From Desulfallas sp. Bu1-1 (GTDB lineage Bacteria > Bacillota > Desulfotomaculia > Desulfotomaculales > Desulfallaceae), in contig NZ_JADNRQ010000001.1 in NCBI RefSeq assembly GCF_015594625.1, positions 248,001-312,000 on the forward strand: a stretch of 64,000 bases of DNA. The letters run 5' to 3'. Both the position numbers and the translations under genes were made by a program. Each line of letters starts with the position of its first letter. The stretch's first letter is position 1. The notes under the pieces are model-generated. The model had not been told where the DNA came from. It ran no database searches and saw only the letters and a program-made list of their open reading frames with translations. Shown piece by piece: positions 54,301 through 64,000 of this stretch.

Positions 54301-54878
54301 TGGATACCGACATGGTGGAGGGCGGCAGGTCGCTGTTTGATTCCATGTTCCGGGAGAGGCACAAGGAGGCCATGGACGAGTTGTTTGACCGGATTATCAA
54401 CCTGCCTCCCCAGTACCTGCCGGAAAGCATCGCCGAATTTACGGATTACCGTACTTTCCTGGATTACGACATTAAAATTTACCACAGCAACGGCGAAACT
54501 TCCACCTTCTCCAAGGTTTGCCGGGAGAAGTCCGGCGGAGAGACCCAGACCCCGTATTACGTGGCCATCGTGGCCTCCTTCGTGCAGCTTTACCGGGCCA
54601 AGACCAACCGGGACAGCATCAGGTTGATGATGTTCGACGAGGCTTTTAATCGCATGGACAGCGACCGGGTGGAAAACAGCCTGCGGTTTATCCGGGAACT
54701 GGGGATGCAGGCCATCATCGCCGCGCCCACCGACAAGTGCGAGTACATCGCGCCCCATGTGTCCACCACCCTGCTGGTATTGCGGGACGGCCATTACAGC
54801 TGGATTGAGGATTATCACCAGCTCAAACTGGAGGCTGCCGGGCAGTTTAAACAAGCCGCGGTGCTTGGCCAGTCGTAG
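51378..54878 (+). CDS. jetC: Wadjet system protein JetC (SMC/MukB-like ATPase)
   Basis: 1166 residues. The N-terminal head has the Walker A ITGDNGSGKSTILDAL at residues 28-43. Two coiled coils flank a hinge at about 525-680 (VLCELLEVPDEKWQDAVEGW, then LMGNVMKCEHEHELKLH). The C-terminal head carries the ABC signature EKSGGETQTPYY near 1050 and Walker B RLMMFDEAFNRMD near 1085. It is the loop-extruding motor of the Wadjet complex. An unusual Ala/Gly-rich low-complexity stretch (residues about 398-465) interrupts the first coiled coil. RBS AAAGGTGAGG. Two bases beyond the stop begins jetD's frame. Confidence 0.92.
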   Translation: MKELTRIKLINWHYFVNQTIEINGSTLITGDNGSGKSTILDALQLVLVADLRRIKFNVSAFDETRRNLLGYLRCKTGNDSEDGRVYLRSGDITSYVALEFYDTVKNKYFILGVAVDSYADNATWDSKYFKIEDCRLEDSLFMAGNRPYNIKELKGALRGRRATVYATAEFYRKDLLVKLGSLNERFFSLFVKAISFKPITDIRQFVYSYVLEERHINIDVMRENLLRYKEYSDLAAQTREKIGALEKILDKHAEVAREKEKVLVQEYLIRRGTRDRAAGELEENTRQERAKRDELAGLEDELIRVRQRMLELERDYEDHRDTLAANKTFQLVDRLNREIIDLKNRLQEIQAERNRVAATAGAEARALRNLRDSAGEELLGAGEMDRLEALAALLEEVARGRVPVGAAAGSGVDAGVATGAGTAAAGAGAAVIASVDAGNGTGGAGPDDATGAGGDAAVAATARRLAEGQALLAAIAARVNEQLWECNGKTRQLRDEEQQLLRELESLRNKKFVYDRRVTELRDLIAQSFHKRGQNVIPAVLCELLEVPDEKWQDAVEGWLNTQRFDLIVEPQHFDYALGVYERYKRKHNISGVGLVNTGKVLKFLNRVEKGSLAEEVRSENKYALAYVRQLMGNVMKCEHEHELKLHRRAITPTCMTYQNNAARQIHFHVYETPFIGERAFARQIARKEARLAEVLAELKLLERRAGSLQALLPLCAGRDEKYIFIRERLGVFRRLEETRARLREKQQELSAIDTTGIAEIQNKMKQLKLEIEATGKLIEEKVGARGRLEGDLERITGARAALETAADQAEEDLRSFSEAHPGVAEVGAKRYERERRKKTPGEIAANFLHNRKSLDTLIYNKRQELAELLIGYANRYQFGGRVDADDVEEFRAEYDKLTRSELPEYEEKINQAQKEAEIEFKEHFIFKLRENIENAHTEFNFLNDALKGITFGTDSYRFLVKPSEQHRKFHDMIMDTDMVEGGRSLFDSMFRERHKEAMDELFDRIINLPPQYLPESIAEFTDYRTFLDYDIKIYHSNGETSTFSKVCREKSGGETQTPYYVAIVASFVQLYRAKTNRDSIRLMMFDEAFNRMDSDRVENSLRFIRELGMQAIIAAPTDKCEYIAPHVSTTLLVLRDGHYSWIEDYHQLKLEAAGQFKQAAVLGQS
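52570..52770 (+). other. low-complexity Ala/Gly insert in the JetC coiled coil
   Basis: Codons from about VGAAAGSGVDAGVATGAG to GAGGDAAVAATARR: alanine, glycine, valine and aspartate only, against heptad-rich sequence on both sides. It would break the coiled coil with a flexible loop of some 65 residues. Confidence 0.8.
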
Positions 54879-54910
54879 TTTTGGGGATTGACCACGAAGG
54901 GGAGCGCAAC

Positions 54911-56212
54911 GTGAATCCACGTATGAGAATTGTCCCGGAGGTGAGAGGTGAGGCCATGAAGGAAGCCGGTTTTTTGCTGCACAGGCTCCTGGACAAGTAT
55001 GAAAACAGTGTGCTGTACAAGGGAACCACGCGGAGCAACCGGCGTGTCTGGCTGCATTTCAACCGGCGCAACCTGCCCCGCTATTTCGATGATTCCACGG
55101 CGCGGCACAAGGAAAATATCAATGAAGCGGCCCGGTTCCTTGAGGACCGGGGCCTGGTGGAGATCGCCTGGGAACGGTTTGAAGAAGGGAACCTGATTAA
55201 AAAAATTGCCCTTAATCTTGATCACCTGCGGGAGGCATACAACTTTCTGGGCCGCCGCCCCAGGGAGGACAAGGAGAACCGGGTGGCCGGGCTGGCCAGG
55301 CAGTATGCCCGGGGAGCGGCTCCCTGGGTGAGGGATTTCTTGCACTACGTGGCTGACCGGGTGGAAAGCGGGGAAAGCGTGGCCCGTTACCTGGATATTA
55401 ATGATCCCGACCGGGCCGCGGCGCTGTTCAAAGCCGTAAAGGAAGCGGGGCTTTTGGGGGAGGAAACCCCCAGGCGCGTGTTCAGCCAGCGGGTACTGGG
55501 ATCCACCAAGGCTTTCGACGCGGTGGCGGGCGCGGTGGCCCGGGTGGCGGCGGATTTTCACCCGCAGTTTCGCGAAACCGGCGGTTGCGGTACGGTGGAG
55601 ACCGGCGCGGTACTGGCCGAACTGGGTATCGTGGATAACCCCGGCCATATATTTATCAGCGGCGGTCTGCAATTTATTGTAAATGGAAAGTTGATCGACG
55701 TCGCGGATTTTTACCCCGATCTGGGTATCTCCACGGAATTGGCCGGGAGGATGCGGGTTGCCGCAGTAACCGCCGACTATATCATTACCATCGAAAACCT
55801 GGCTGCGTTTTACAGTTTTATCAAGACCAACCGGGGCAATTTTCTGGCCGTCTACCTGGGAGGCTACCATAACTCGCTGCGCCGCAACTTCCTGCGAAAA
55901 ATCAGGGAACACCTGGATACAACCGGAATAAGCAAGCCGTTTTATCACTGGGGCGACATAGATTATGGCGGGTTTGATATTTTCGTGCACCTGCGGGATA
56001 ACTGCCTGGCGGATTTGCGCCCGGTATTCATGGACGTAAATACCCTGGAAAAATACAGGGCATTTTGCCTGCCTTTCAACGACCGGTACGCCAAAAAATT
56101 GCGCAAGCTGCTGGCGGACCCCGGTTACCGCGTTTTTCACCCGGTGCTGGCATATATGCTGCAAAATGGAGTTCGCCTGGAACAGGAGTGCATTGAACCT
56201 TATATGAAGTAA
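54911..56212 (+). CDS. jetD: Wadjet system protein JetD (topoisomerase VI/Spo11-like nuclease)
   Basis: 433 residues from GTG 54911 (AAGGGGAG upstream; an earlier in-frame TTG at 54881 lacks spacing). N-terminal winged-helix DUF3322-type region (LLDKYENSVLYKGTTRSNRR, VWLHFNRRNLPRYFDD) and a C-terminal DUF2220 toprim domain. The toprim glutamate is seen in TIENLAAFYSF (about 295) and the DxD metal site in HWGDIDYGGFDIFVHL (about 349). In characterised Wadjet systems JetD cleaves the circular DNA held by JetABC. All catalytic acids appear intact, so the system is likely functional. Confidence 0.91.
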   Translation: MNPRMRIVPEVRGEAMKEAGFLLHRLLDKYENSVLYKGTTRSNRRVWLHFNRRNLPRYFDDSTARHKENINEAARFLEDRGLVEIAWERFEEGNLIKKIALNLDHLREAYNFLGRRPREDKENRVAGLARQYARGAAPWVRDFLHYVADRVESGESVARYLDINDPDRAAALFKAVKEAGLLGEETPRRVFSQRVLGSTKAFDAVAGAVARVAADFHPQFRETGGCGTVETGAVLAELGIVDNPGHIFISGGLQFIVNGKLIDVADFYPDLGISTELAGRMRVAAVTADYIITIENLAAFYSFIKTNRGNFLAVYLGGYHNSLRRNFLRKIREHLDTTGISKPFYHWGDIDYGGFDIFVHLRDNCLADLRPVFMDVNTLEKYRAFCLPFNDRYAKKLRKLLADPGYRVFHPVLAYMLQNGVRLEQECIEPYMK

Positions 56213-56275
56213 CAGTACCGCCGTTATCGTTTCGCCCGGCGTTCCTCCGGGTGGAGATGAAAGTGGTATTAAAAC

Positions 56276-56461
56276 TTAACCCCTTTCCTGCACCCGGAAT
56301 TCCGAAGGTGTCCGTTTTTCAAATTTCTTGAACACTGCGGTAAAGTAACTGTTATTGTTGTAGCCTGCCGAGTAGGCAATTTCGTCGATGGTCTTGTCCG
56401 TGTTAAGCAATAGTTTTTTTGCGTCGCATCCCCCCCCGAACATACGGGGGGGTTTTTGCAT
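56276..56461 (-). pseudogene. AraC-family regulator, C-terminal relic
   Basis: The minus strand reads AKKLLLNTDKTIDEIAYSAG and then YNNNSYFTAVFKKFEKRTPS and EFRVQERG to the stop: the second helix-turn-helix of AraC regulators (EIAxxxGYxxxSYFxxxFKKxxxxTPSEFR). Codons upstream are poly-G derived (PRMFGGG) and not AraC-like. No more than 45 residues survive, so it is a relic 60 bases after jetD. Confidence 0.8.
56430..56457 (+). terminator. terminator-like hairpin
   Basis: CCCCCCCG (56431-56438) pairs with CGGGGGGG (56445-56452), loop AACATA, then five T. It may end jetABCD transcription or isolate the next gene. Confidence 0.7.
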
Positions 56462-56496
56462 ATTGTAGGTTAAAGGCTGATGGGGGGTGTGGTAGA

Positions 56497-57120
56497 TTGG
56501 TTGCTGTATACGCGCTGTCGGTGTTTTTCCTGGGGTGGCTGGCCCTGGTGTTGTCCCGGGTATTACGCCTGTATTTGGCGATGCGCAAGCCGGCCGGGAG
56601 AACGGCAGGCGGGCCTGGCGCCGGAGCCGGGGTGTGGGCCGGACCGGGTTTCGGGCCGGGGGCAGCCGGTAGCCGCACCCCGGGCGTTGAGCGCCTGCAG
56701 CGGCTGGCGGTATTGGTGCGGGACCGGGCGGATTACGCTGAAGGTTTGGTGCGACGTCTGGTTGCCGGCCTTAACCGGTACCCGGCTATGCAAACGGTAC
56801 TGGTGGACGGCGGGTCGTCCGACGAAACTTCCCTGATCCTGGAACGGCTCGCATTTCGCTTCAACCTGGGCTTTTGCCGGCTGGAAGACCTGGGCCCGGT
56901 TTGTCCCAGGACATCATCCCTGAACATCTTCATGGAGACCCCGGATTGCTGCCGGGCCGCCTGTTTTGCAAAGTGCGGGCCTTCACCGGGGGGATCCATT
57001 GAAACAAGCGGGTTGCCGGTACCTGTCCATTGCCTGGATTTGTGCCATGTTTCCGGCAAGAAGCTGTTAAGAATTAATTTGTTCGATACGGTGCATTTTT
57101 CTTTCCGAAACGGAGGTTAA
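56497..57120 (+). CDS. membrane-anchored protein with a GT2-like segment, function unknown
   Basis: About 207 residues from TTG 56497 (GGGGGGTG eight bases upstream). One N-terminal membrane helix (ALSVFFLGWLALVLSRVL), a Gly/Ala-rich linker, then a domain reading LVRRLVAGLNRYPAMQTVLV and DGGSSDETSLILERLAFRF, which resembles the DGSxDxT nucleotide-sugar loop of family 2 glycosyltransferases. The region after it has six cysteines and no further GT2 motifs, so it looks truncated or degenerate. Not otherwise recognised. Confidence 0.6.
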   Translation: MVAVYALSVFFLGWLALVLSRVLRLYLAMRKPAGRTAGGPGAGAGVWAGPGFGPGAAGSRTPGVERLQRLAVLVRDRADYAEGLVRRLVAGLNRYPAMQTVLVDGGSSDETSLILERLAFRFNLGFCRLEDLGPVCPRTSSLNIFMETPDCCRAACFAKCGPSPGGSIETSGLPVPVHCLDLCHVSGKKLLRINLFDTVHFSFRNGG

Positions 57121-57163
57121 TCCTTTATTTTGTCGAATTGTAATATTTTGAGGTGAAGGGTGT

Positions 57164-58852
57164 TTGTACAGGGTAAGAAGGCTGCCGCATATTTTATATA
57201 CCTGGATGGTAATCGGGCTGGGCTTATGGCTATTGGTTTATACTTTTCCCCACCTGGATCTGGACCGGGGCCGGGAACTACTGGTTATGGCGGCCCTTGC
57301 CGTGCTGGCGGAATGGCTGGCTGTAGTTTTTCCCCAGGGTCAATTGTCCGGGGGGTTTGCCGTCATCCTGGCTACATACCTTATTTTCGGTCCGGTGGCC
57401 ACGGTTTGGGTCAACTGCCTGGCCACGGCCTTTGCCCAGGGCGTGGCCAACCGGGGCAACCCCCTGCGCACCACGCTGTTTAACGCCTTTCAGTATGTTC
57501 TGGTGGTGCTGGTTGCCAATTTTCTTTACGCGCTGGCCGGCGGCGACGCCGGCAGGGCACTGAACTGGTCCAACGTCCCGCCCCTGGCGGTATTCATGCT
57601 GGCTTATTTCGGTCTCAACCAGCTGATGGTATATTTATATACATTGCCGGTGCGGCGGGGCTACCCGCTGTTTCACTGGCTGGACGCGCTGCGCTGGGAC
57701 GGCCTGACTTACTTGCTGGCCGCACCCATTGGGCTGCTCATGGGCATGCTTTACTCCAAAACCGGCGTTTACGGTACGGTGTTGCTGTTTCTCCCCGTCC
57801 TGGCGGTGCAGTTTGTGCTGCGCTTTTACGTGCACCTGGAACTGGCCAACCGGGAACTCCGGGTGCTATACGAGGTGGCCAGGCGGCTGGGAGGCAGCCT
57901 GCAACTGGAGGAAATCATGGACCTGGTGTTGAAGGAAACCAGACGGGTGATTAATTTCCATACCGGTGTCATTTACCTGTGGTCGGAGGAAAACAAGTGC
58001 TACCTGGTGGGGGCGGCTTACGGCCCGCACGCCCGGCTGATTAAAGGCTCGGCGATTCAGCGGGGGGAAGGTTTTCTGGGATTGGCGCTGGAAAACGGCG
58101 AGCCCCAGCTGGTAGACGATACCAGGTCGGATGTGCGCACAGCCGGCGACCTGGGGTTGACCCAGGTCCACCGTTCCATGCTGGTCGTTCCGCTCTTGGC
58201 GGAGACCGAGGCGGTGGGGCTTCTTGTGCTGGGGGACAAGCGGGCCGGCTTTTTTGAGGAAAAGCACCTGCGACTGGTCACCATTATCGCCGGGCAAACC
58301 GCGGTGGCCATAGCCAACGCGCAGCTTTACCGCAAGCTGAAGGTTGCGTCGATCACCGACGGCCTCACCGGGCTGTATAACTACCGGTATTTTTATCACC
58401 GGGCCCTCGGGGAGCTGGAGCGGGCCCGCCGCTGTGGTGACAATCTTTCTCTGGTGATGCTGGACATTGACCATTTCAAGCAGATCAACGACCGGTACGG
58501 GCACCTGGCCGGGGATATGGTGCTGTCCGGGGTGGCCGGGGTGATCCGGTCCGAAAAGCGCGCCTGTGACCTGGCGACCCGCTACGGCGGCGAGGAGTTT
58601 GCCCTGTTGATGCCCCAAACGGGTCCTGCCGAGGCAATGCTCGTGGCGGAAAGGCTGCGGAAGGCCGTACGGGAAAATCTGTTTGAGGTGGAGGGCACGC
58701 GTATCCAGGTGCGCATCAGCGTGGGAGTGGCGACTTACCCTGCGCACGCCTCCGACCTGGCCGGGTTGATTAATGCCGCCGACAATGCTCTTTACCGGGC
58801 CAAGGAATCCGGCCGGGACCGCAGCATCGCCTTTTCCCGCGGCCGGGCTTGA
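57164..58852 (+). CDS. membrane diguanylate cyclase: MASE-like sensor, GAF and GGDEF domains
   Basis: 562 residues from TTG 57164 with GAGGTGA seven bases upstream. Residues 1-220 form seven or so membrane helices (a MASE-type sensor), 235-385 a GAF domain (LEEIMDLVLKETRRVINFHT, SMLVVPLLAETEAVGLLVLG), and 395-560 a GGDEF domain with DGLTGLYNYRYFYHRAL, LDIDHFKQINDRYGHLAGD and active-site YGGEEFALLMPQT. RACD five residues before GGEEF is a product-inhibition I-site. It should make c-di-GMP, which in this context could control polysaccharide output. Stand-alone gene. Confidence 0.93.
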   Translation: MYRVRRLPHILYTWMVIGLGLWLLVYTFPHLDLDRGRELLVMAALAVLAEWLAVVFPQGQLSGGFAVILATYLIFGPVATVWVNCLATAFAQGVANRGNPLRTTLFNAFQYVLVVLVANFLYALAGGDAGRALNWSNVPPLAVFMLAYFGLNQLMVYLYTLPVRRGYPLFHWLDALRWDGLTYLLAAPIGLLMGMLYSKTGVYGTVLLFLPVLAVQFVLRFYVHLELANRELRVLYEVARRLGGSLQLEEIMDLVLKETRRVINFHTGVIYLWSEENKCYLVGAAYGPHARLIKGSAIQRGEGFLGLALENGEPQLVDDTRSDVRTAGDLGLTQVHRSMLVVPLLAETEAVGLLVLGDKRAGFFEEKHLRLVTIIAGQTAVAIANAQLYRKLKVASITDGLTGLYNYRYFYHRALGELERARRCGDNLSLVMLDIDHFKQINDRYGHLAGDMVLSGVAGVIRSEKRACDLATRYGGEEFALLMPQTGPAEAMLVAERLRKAVRENLFEVEGTRIQVRISVGVATYPAHASDLAGLINAADNALYRAKESGRDRSIAFSRGRA

Positions 58853-59034
58853 ATGCAAATGTGACACCCTAATTGAACATGTCCAACCTCGGCCGTCTAA
58901 AAATATCAAATGAGATGCCGGGCCATGCCACCGACCCGGTTAATGCCGCTACTTGAAGTGGTTTTCTTAAAGCAACTTAAGCGCATATCCGAAATGATAG
59001 TTTTCAAGAGAAACCAAGCAAAATTGAAGCCCGC

Positions 59035-59799
59035 GTGGTGGTTGAAATGTGGAAAAACCTGGTTGAGGCCGTCCTGGAATTGATTTACCCGCCCCGCCGC
59101 GCATGTCCCCTGTGCGGGGGTGGTAGCCCGGACGCCTCGGTATGCCCTGCCTGCGAGCGCCTGTTGGAGGGCTATGCCGGAGAGACCATTTGCCCGGTTT
59201 GCGGTAGTTTCGGTAAACCCGGCGATCCCCCGGGGAGAAAGACCAACAACTACTGTTTTTATTGCCGCGGCGGAACTCGCCCTTTCGACCTGGCCCGGTC
59301 GGTGGGGCCGTACGAGGGGCCGCTGCGGGATGCGGTGCACCGTTTCAAGTATCGCGGCATAAAAACCCTGGCCCGGCCGCTGGGCGCTTTAATGGCTGAA
59401 GCGGCCGGGCGCGAGCGTGCTTTCGCCCGTACTCAGGCGCTGGTGCCCGTCCCCCTGTTTCACCGCCGTGAGCGGCAGCGAGGGTTCAACCAGGCCCTGC
59501 TTTTGGCCCGGGAACTGGAGGGGTTGCTTGGGGTGCCGGTACTGGAACGCGCGGTCGTCAAGATCAGGGAAACGCCGCCCCAGGCGGAACTGCCCGGGCG
59601 GGAAAGATTGCATAATTTATCCGGTTCCTTTGTTGTTGCCGACGCGAGGCCGGTGGAAGGAAAAGTAATTACTGTTGTTGACGACGTTTTTACCACCGGT
59701 ACGACTGCTTCCATTATTTCCCAGATATTGCGACAGGCCGGCGCAAGGCAAATTTTGGTCCTGACCTTTGCCGGGACGCGTAGATACGGGGAAAATTGA
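59035..59799 (+). CDS. comF: ComF family phosphoribosyltransferase-like protein
   Basis: 254 residues (GTG 59035, or ATG 59047). The N-terminal double zinc ribbon has CPLCGGG...CPACERL and CPVCGSF...CFYCRGG; the C-terminal half is a type I phosphoribosyltransferase fold with the PRPP-like loop VITVVDDVFTTGTTASII. ComF helps process single-stranded DNA during natural transformation. Length and motifs are normal. No comE/comG genes are visible nearby, so a competence role is family knowledge only. Confidence 0.92.
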   Translation: MVVEMWKNLVEAVLELIYPPRRACPLCGGGSPDASVCPACERLLEGYAGETICPVCGSFGKPGDPPGRKTNNYCFYCRGGTRPFDLARSVGPYEGPLRDAVHRFKYRGIKTLARPLGALMAEAAGRERAFARTQALVPVPLFHRRERQRGFNQALLLARELEGLLGVPVLERAVVKIRETPPQAELPGRERLHNLSGSFVVADARPVEGKVITVVDDVFTTGTTASIISQILRQAGARQILVLTFAGTRRYGEN

Positions 59800-59898
59800 C
59801 AAATGAAACGGCATCCGTTCGATTATTCCGACAACGATCAACTTTTATTTTAAACTATTCACAACTTCAACCCCTGAAAACACGGGTTATTAACAGAC

Positions 59899-59916
59899 TT
59901 ATCCACATTATCCACA
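59899..59916 (+). promoter_or_regulatory. two abutting perfect DnaA boxes
   Basis: TTATCCACATTATCCACA: two head-to-tail copies of the consensus DnaA box with no gap. Around them lie an AT-rich stretch (59825-59870) and an inverted repeat GTTGAA/TTCAAC (59927-59945). The 335 bases between comF and the cold-shock gene contain no protein gene. DnaA titration or DnaA control of csp or comF is possible. Confidence 0.7.
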
Positions 59917-60051
59917 GCTTTTGGGGTTGAAAACAATGTTCAACAGGGGGATTTTCGACACGGCGATTGGGGTGGTAAAAAAAATGTTTCCGGGTTGGAG
60001 CACGGGGTGCATTGCGGTACCTGAAGCCGTATAACGCCGGTGTGCCAACTC

Positions 60052-60080
60052 TTGACAGGTTCCGGGCGATGTGATAAGAT
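60052..60080 (+). promoter_or_regulatory. sigma-A promoter of the cold-shock gene
   Basis: TTGACA (60052-60057), 17-base spacer, TAAGAT (60075-60080). About 50 bases of leader and AGGAGG precede the GTG at 60135. Confidence 0.85.
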
Positions 60081-60134
60081 TACTCCACGTGAGTCGCCAA
60101 GACCACGGGATTATTCTTTAGGAGGAATGTTTTA

Positions 60135-60332
60135 GTGTTAGGTAAGGTCAAGTGGTTTAGCAAGGAGAAAGGCTACGGTTTTATAGAAAGGGAGGACGGA
60201 GGCGACGTTTTCGTCCACTTTTCCGCCATCCAGGAAGATGGTTTTAAAACCCTGATGGAGGGCCAGGAAGTGGAATTCGATATAGTTGAAGGTGCCCGTG
60301 GTCCACAGGCTGCCAACGTAGTGAAGCTGTAG
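60135..60332 (+). CDS. cold-shock protein (CspA family)
   Basis: 65 residues, GTG start with AGGAGG ten bases upstream. A single OB-fold with RNA-binding motifs RNP1 (KGYGFIER) and RNP2 (DVFVHFSAI). Such proteins act as RNA chaperones in cold or stationary phase. It has its own promoter and terminator, so it is monocistronic. The number of Csp paralogues is unknown from this window, so no letter is assigned. Confidence 0.95.
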   Translation: MLGKVKWFSKEKGYGFIEREDGGDVFVHFSAIQEDGFKTLMEGQEVEFDIVEGARGPQAANVVKL

Positions 60333-60342
60333 CAAACCGGTA

Positions 60343-60366
60343 CCCCGGCATATGCCGGGGTTTTTT
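60343..60366 (+). terminator. rho-independent terminator of the cold-shock gene
   Basis: CCCCGGCA (60343-60350) and TGCCGGGG (60353-60360) separated by TA, followed by six T. Confidence 0.93.
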
Positions 60367-60458
60367 AATTTTTATGTGTAAAATTGCGCAAAATGGAAGG
60401 ATTTATCTCGATTTTAGGGAATAATATAATGACTACTCGCTCGAAAGGAGTTGGGAGT

Positions 60459-60986
60459 ATGAAGGTTCTGGTAAGGGGCAGAAATGTTGATGTAACAAGC
60501 GCTTTAAAAGAATACGTGGAAAAACGGGTGGGTAAATTAACGAAGTTCCTGGATGATGTTGACGAAGCTACCGTTATTCTGGTGGTGGAAGGCGACTCGC
60601 ACAAGGTGGAGGTAACCGTTCCGTTTAACGGGATGATCCTGCGCGGCGAGGAAGCCACCGGTGACATGTATGCTTCCATTGATCTTGTGGTGGATAAACT
60701 GGAGAAACAAATAGAAAAGTACAAGGGTAAGCTGGCCCGCCGCCGCGGGGCCGGTGAACAAAAGGCGGCCGCCGGGGTCCCGCTCCCCGGCGGTGAAGAA
60801 GAAGGCCCGACCGTGGTGAAGACCAAGCGGTTCGCCATCAAGCCCATGCCGGTGGAAGAGGCGGTGCTGCAGATGAACCTGCTGGGCCACAACTTTTTCG
60901 TGTTTTCCAACGCCGAGACCGAGCAGGTCAATGTTGTTTACAAGCGTAAGGACGGCAATTACGGGCTGATTGAGCCGGAGTTTTAG
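60459..60986 (+). CDS. hpf: ribosome hibernation promoting factor, long form
   Basis: 175 residues from ATG 60459, AAAGGAG eight bases upstream. The N-terminal S30AE/YfiA domain (residues 1-95: VLVRGRNVDVTSALKEYVEK, VEVTVPFNGMILRGEEATGD) binds the 30S subunit, and the C-terminal domain (about 120-175: VVKTKRFAIKPMPVEEAVLQ, VVYKRKDGNYGLIEPEF) dimerises to form 100S ribosomes in stationary phase. The long form is standard for Firmicutes, and hpf beside secA is a common arrangement. Confidence 0.95.
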   Translation: MKVLVRGRNVDVTSALKEYVEKRVGKLTKFLDDVDEATVILVVEGDSHKVEVTVPFNGMILRGEEATGDMYASIDLVVDKLEKQIEKYKGKLARRRGAGEQKAAAGVPLPGGEEEGPTVVKTKRFAIKPMPVEEAVLQMNLLGHNFFVFSNAETEQVNVVYKRKDGNYGLIEPEF

Positions 60987-61149
60987 ACAGCCGGTGATTG
61001 AAAGGGGACAGGTGACTTTAAAAAAGCGGCCTGCCCCCTTTGCTTCGGGGTAACAAGCCGGCCCGCCTTGCAGGCGCGCCTCCAACCTCTCCAGTGAACA
61101 GTTGCAGGGTAATGATCAAAGTGTTAGAATAGTAATGATATGGGCGAAA

Positions 61150-61185
61150 GCATAAGGGAACCGCTATGGTTCCTTGCTTTTATTT
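61150..61185 (+). terminator. terminator after hpf
   Basis: GCATAAGGGAACC pairs imperfectly with GGTTCCTTGC around GCTAT and is followed by TTTTATTTTG. It separates hpf from secA. Confidence 0.7.
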
Positions 61186-61268
61186 TGCTTCGAGGGATGA
61201 AGTATAAAAAGCGCGCGTAAAGGGAACTGATTCAAGGCGGCGCTTTTTTGGAGAAAGGTGATTATTCC

Positions 61269-63887
<2,619 letters not shown>

Positions 63888-63890
63888 AAG

Positions 63891-63930
63891 GGGGTCAGGC
63901 CCTTCCTAACTGTAATAACTATATATTCTG
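63891..63930 (+). repeat. 3'-end-associated dispersed repeat, copy 4
   Basis: GGGGTCAGGCCCTTCC, then TAACTGTAATAACTA, four bases after the secA stop. More diverged than the other three copies. Confidence 0.7.
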
Positions 63931-64000
63931 ATAAATTAATTATCACTCGGAACATGCATAATGTCATGATTTAAAGTATTCATAAATAAAAGGAGGAGAG

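Noticed and set aside
59880-59950. Chromosomal or plasmid replication origin
   Set aside because: Only two DnaA boxes and no dnaA, dnaN, rep or par gene; the neighbours are ordinary chromosomal genes.

Overview
The window looks like a chromosomal segment of an anaerobic, endospore-forming-type Firmicute close to Desulfotomaculum/Pelotomaculum (Peptococcaceae). This placement is inference, resting on S-layer-homology (SLH) exoproteins together with a CsaB pyruvyl transferase, a DUF5693 protein, TagA/LCP wall-polymer genes, strong AAGGAGG-type ribosome binding sites with many GTG and TTG starts, and the absence of outer-membrane genes. No rRNA, tRNA, CRISPR array or intact transposase was seen.

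Layout. (1) 1-16.4 kb is a surface-glycan locus: an initiating sugar-phosphate transferase (5' end cut by the window), a complete CMP-pseudaminic acid pathway (pseB, C, F, G, H, I), a strikingly AT-rich cassette (Wzx flippase, capsule-type transferase, Wzy polymerase, SGNH-like protein with a poly-A frameshift), a GT4 transferase, GDP-mannose genes (manC, manB) and a Wzz/YveK chain-length regulator. Pseudaminic acid sits here with a Wzx/Wzy set, not with a flagellin glycosyltransferase, so a secreted polysaccharide is the likely product. (2) 16.4-24.9 kb is a scrambled accessory zone: an SLH-anchored M6 metalloprotease lodged in a broken second copy of manB-wzz, then toxin-antitoxin genes and relics (HEPN/MNT pairs, AbrB plus PIN, Fic) with REP-like repeats and short duplicated pieces. 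(3) 24.9-42.8 kb is a cell-wall polymer and envelope locus: an exported FAD oxidoreductase, a small exported protein, DUF5693, a copper-amine-oxidase-like acidic protein, TagA/WecG, LytR-CpsA-Psr, a phosphodiester glycosidase, a secreted beta-propeller, CsaB, FabZ, a TagO/WecA-type transferase, GalU, an epimerase and a phosphohexomutase. CsaB pyruvylates the wall polymer that SLH domains bind, so regions 2, 3 and 4 are functionally linked. (4) 42.8-48.6 kb holds a second large SLH protein (seven-repeat propeller, FN3 and Ig-like modules) flanked by direct repeats that contain a broken and an intact PRC-barrel gene, followed by metK. (5) 48.6-56.2 kb is a complete Wadjet-type jetABCD anti-plasmid operon with a decayed jetA fragment upstream. 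(6) 56.3-64 kb is mostly housekeeping: an AraC relic, a membrane protein, a GAF-GGDEF diguanylate cyclase, comF, a tandem pair of perfect DnaA boxes, a cold-shock gene, hpf and secA.

The strongest unexpected signals are: both large SLH genes are bracketed by direct duplications of neighbouring genes; a dispersed repeat sits at the 3' ends of four unrelated genes and supplies the same C-terminal residues (QGSGLS) to two of them; the JetC ATPase carries an Ala/Gly-rich insert in its coiled coil; the Fic gene appears to have captured the start region of a duplicated HepT gene; the first gene is a mosaic by base composition; and the SGNH-like gene may be switched by a poly-A tract. The secreted-oxidoreductase/DUF5693/acidic-protein group is the best candidate for an uncharacterised envelope module.
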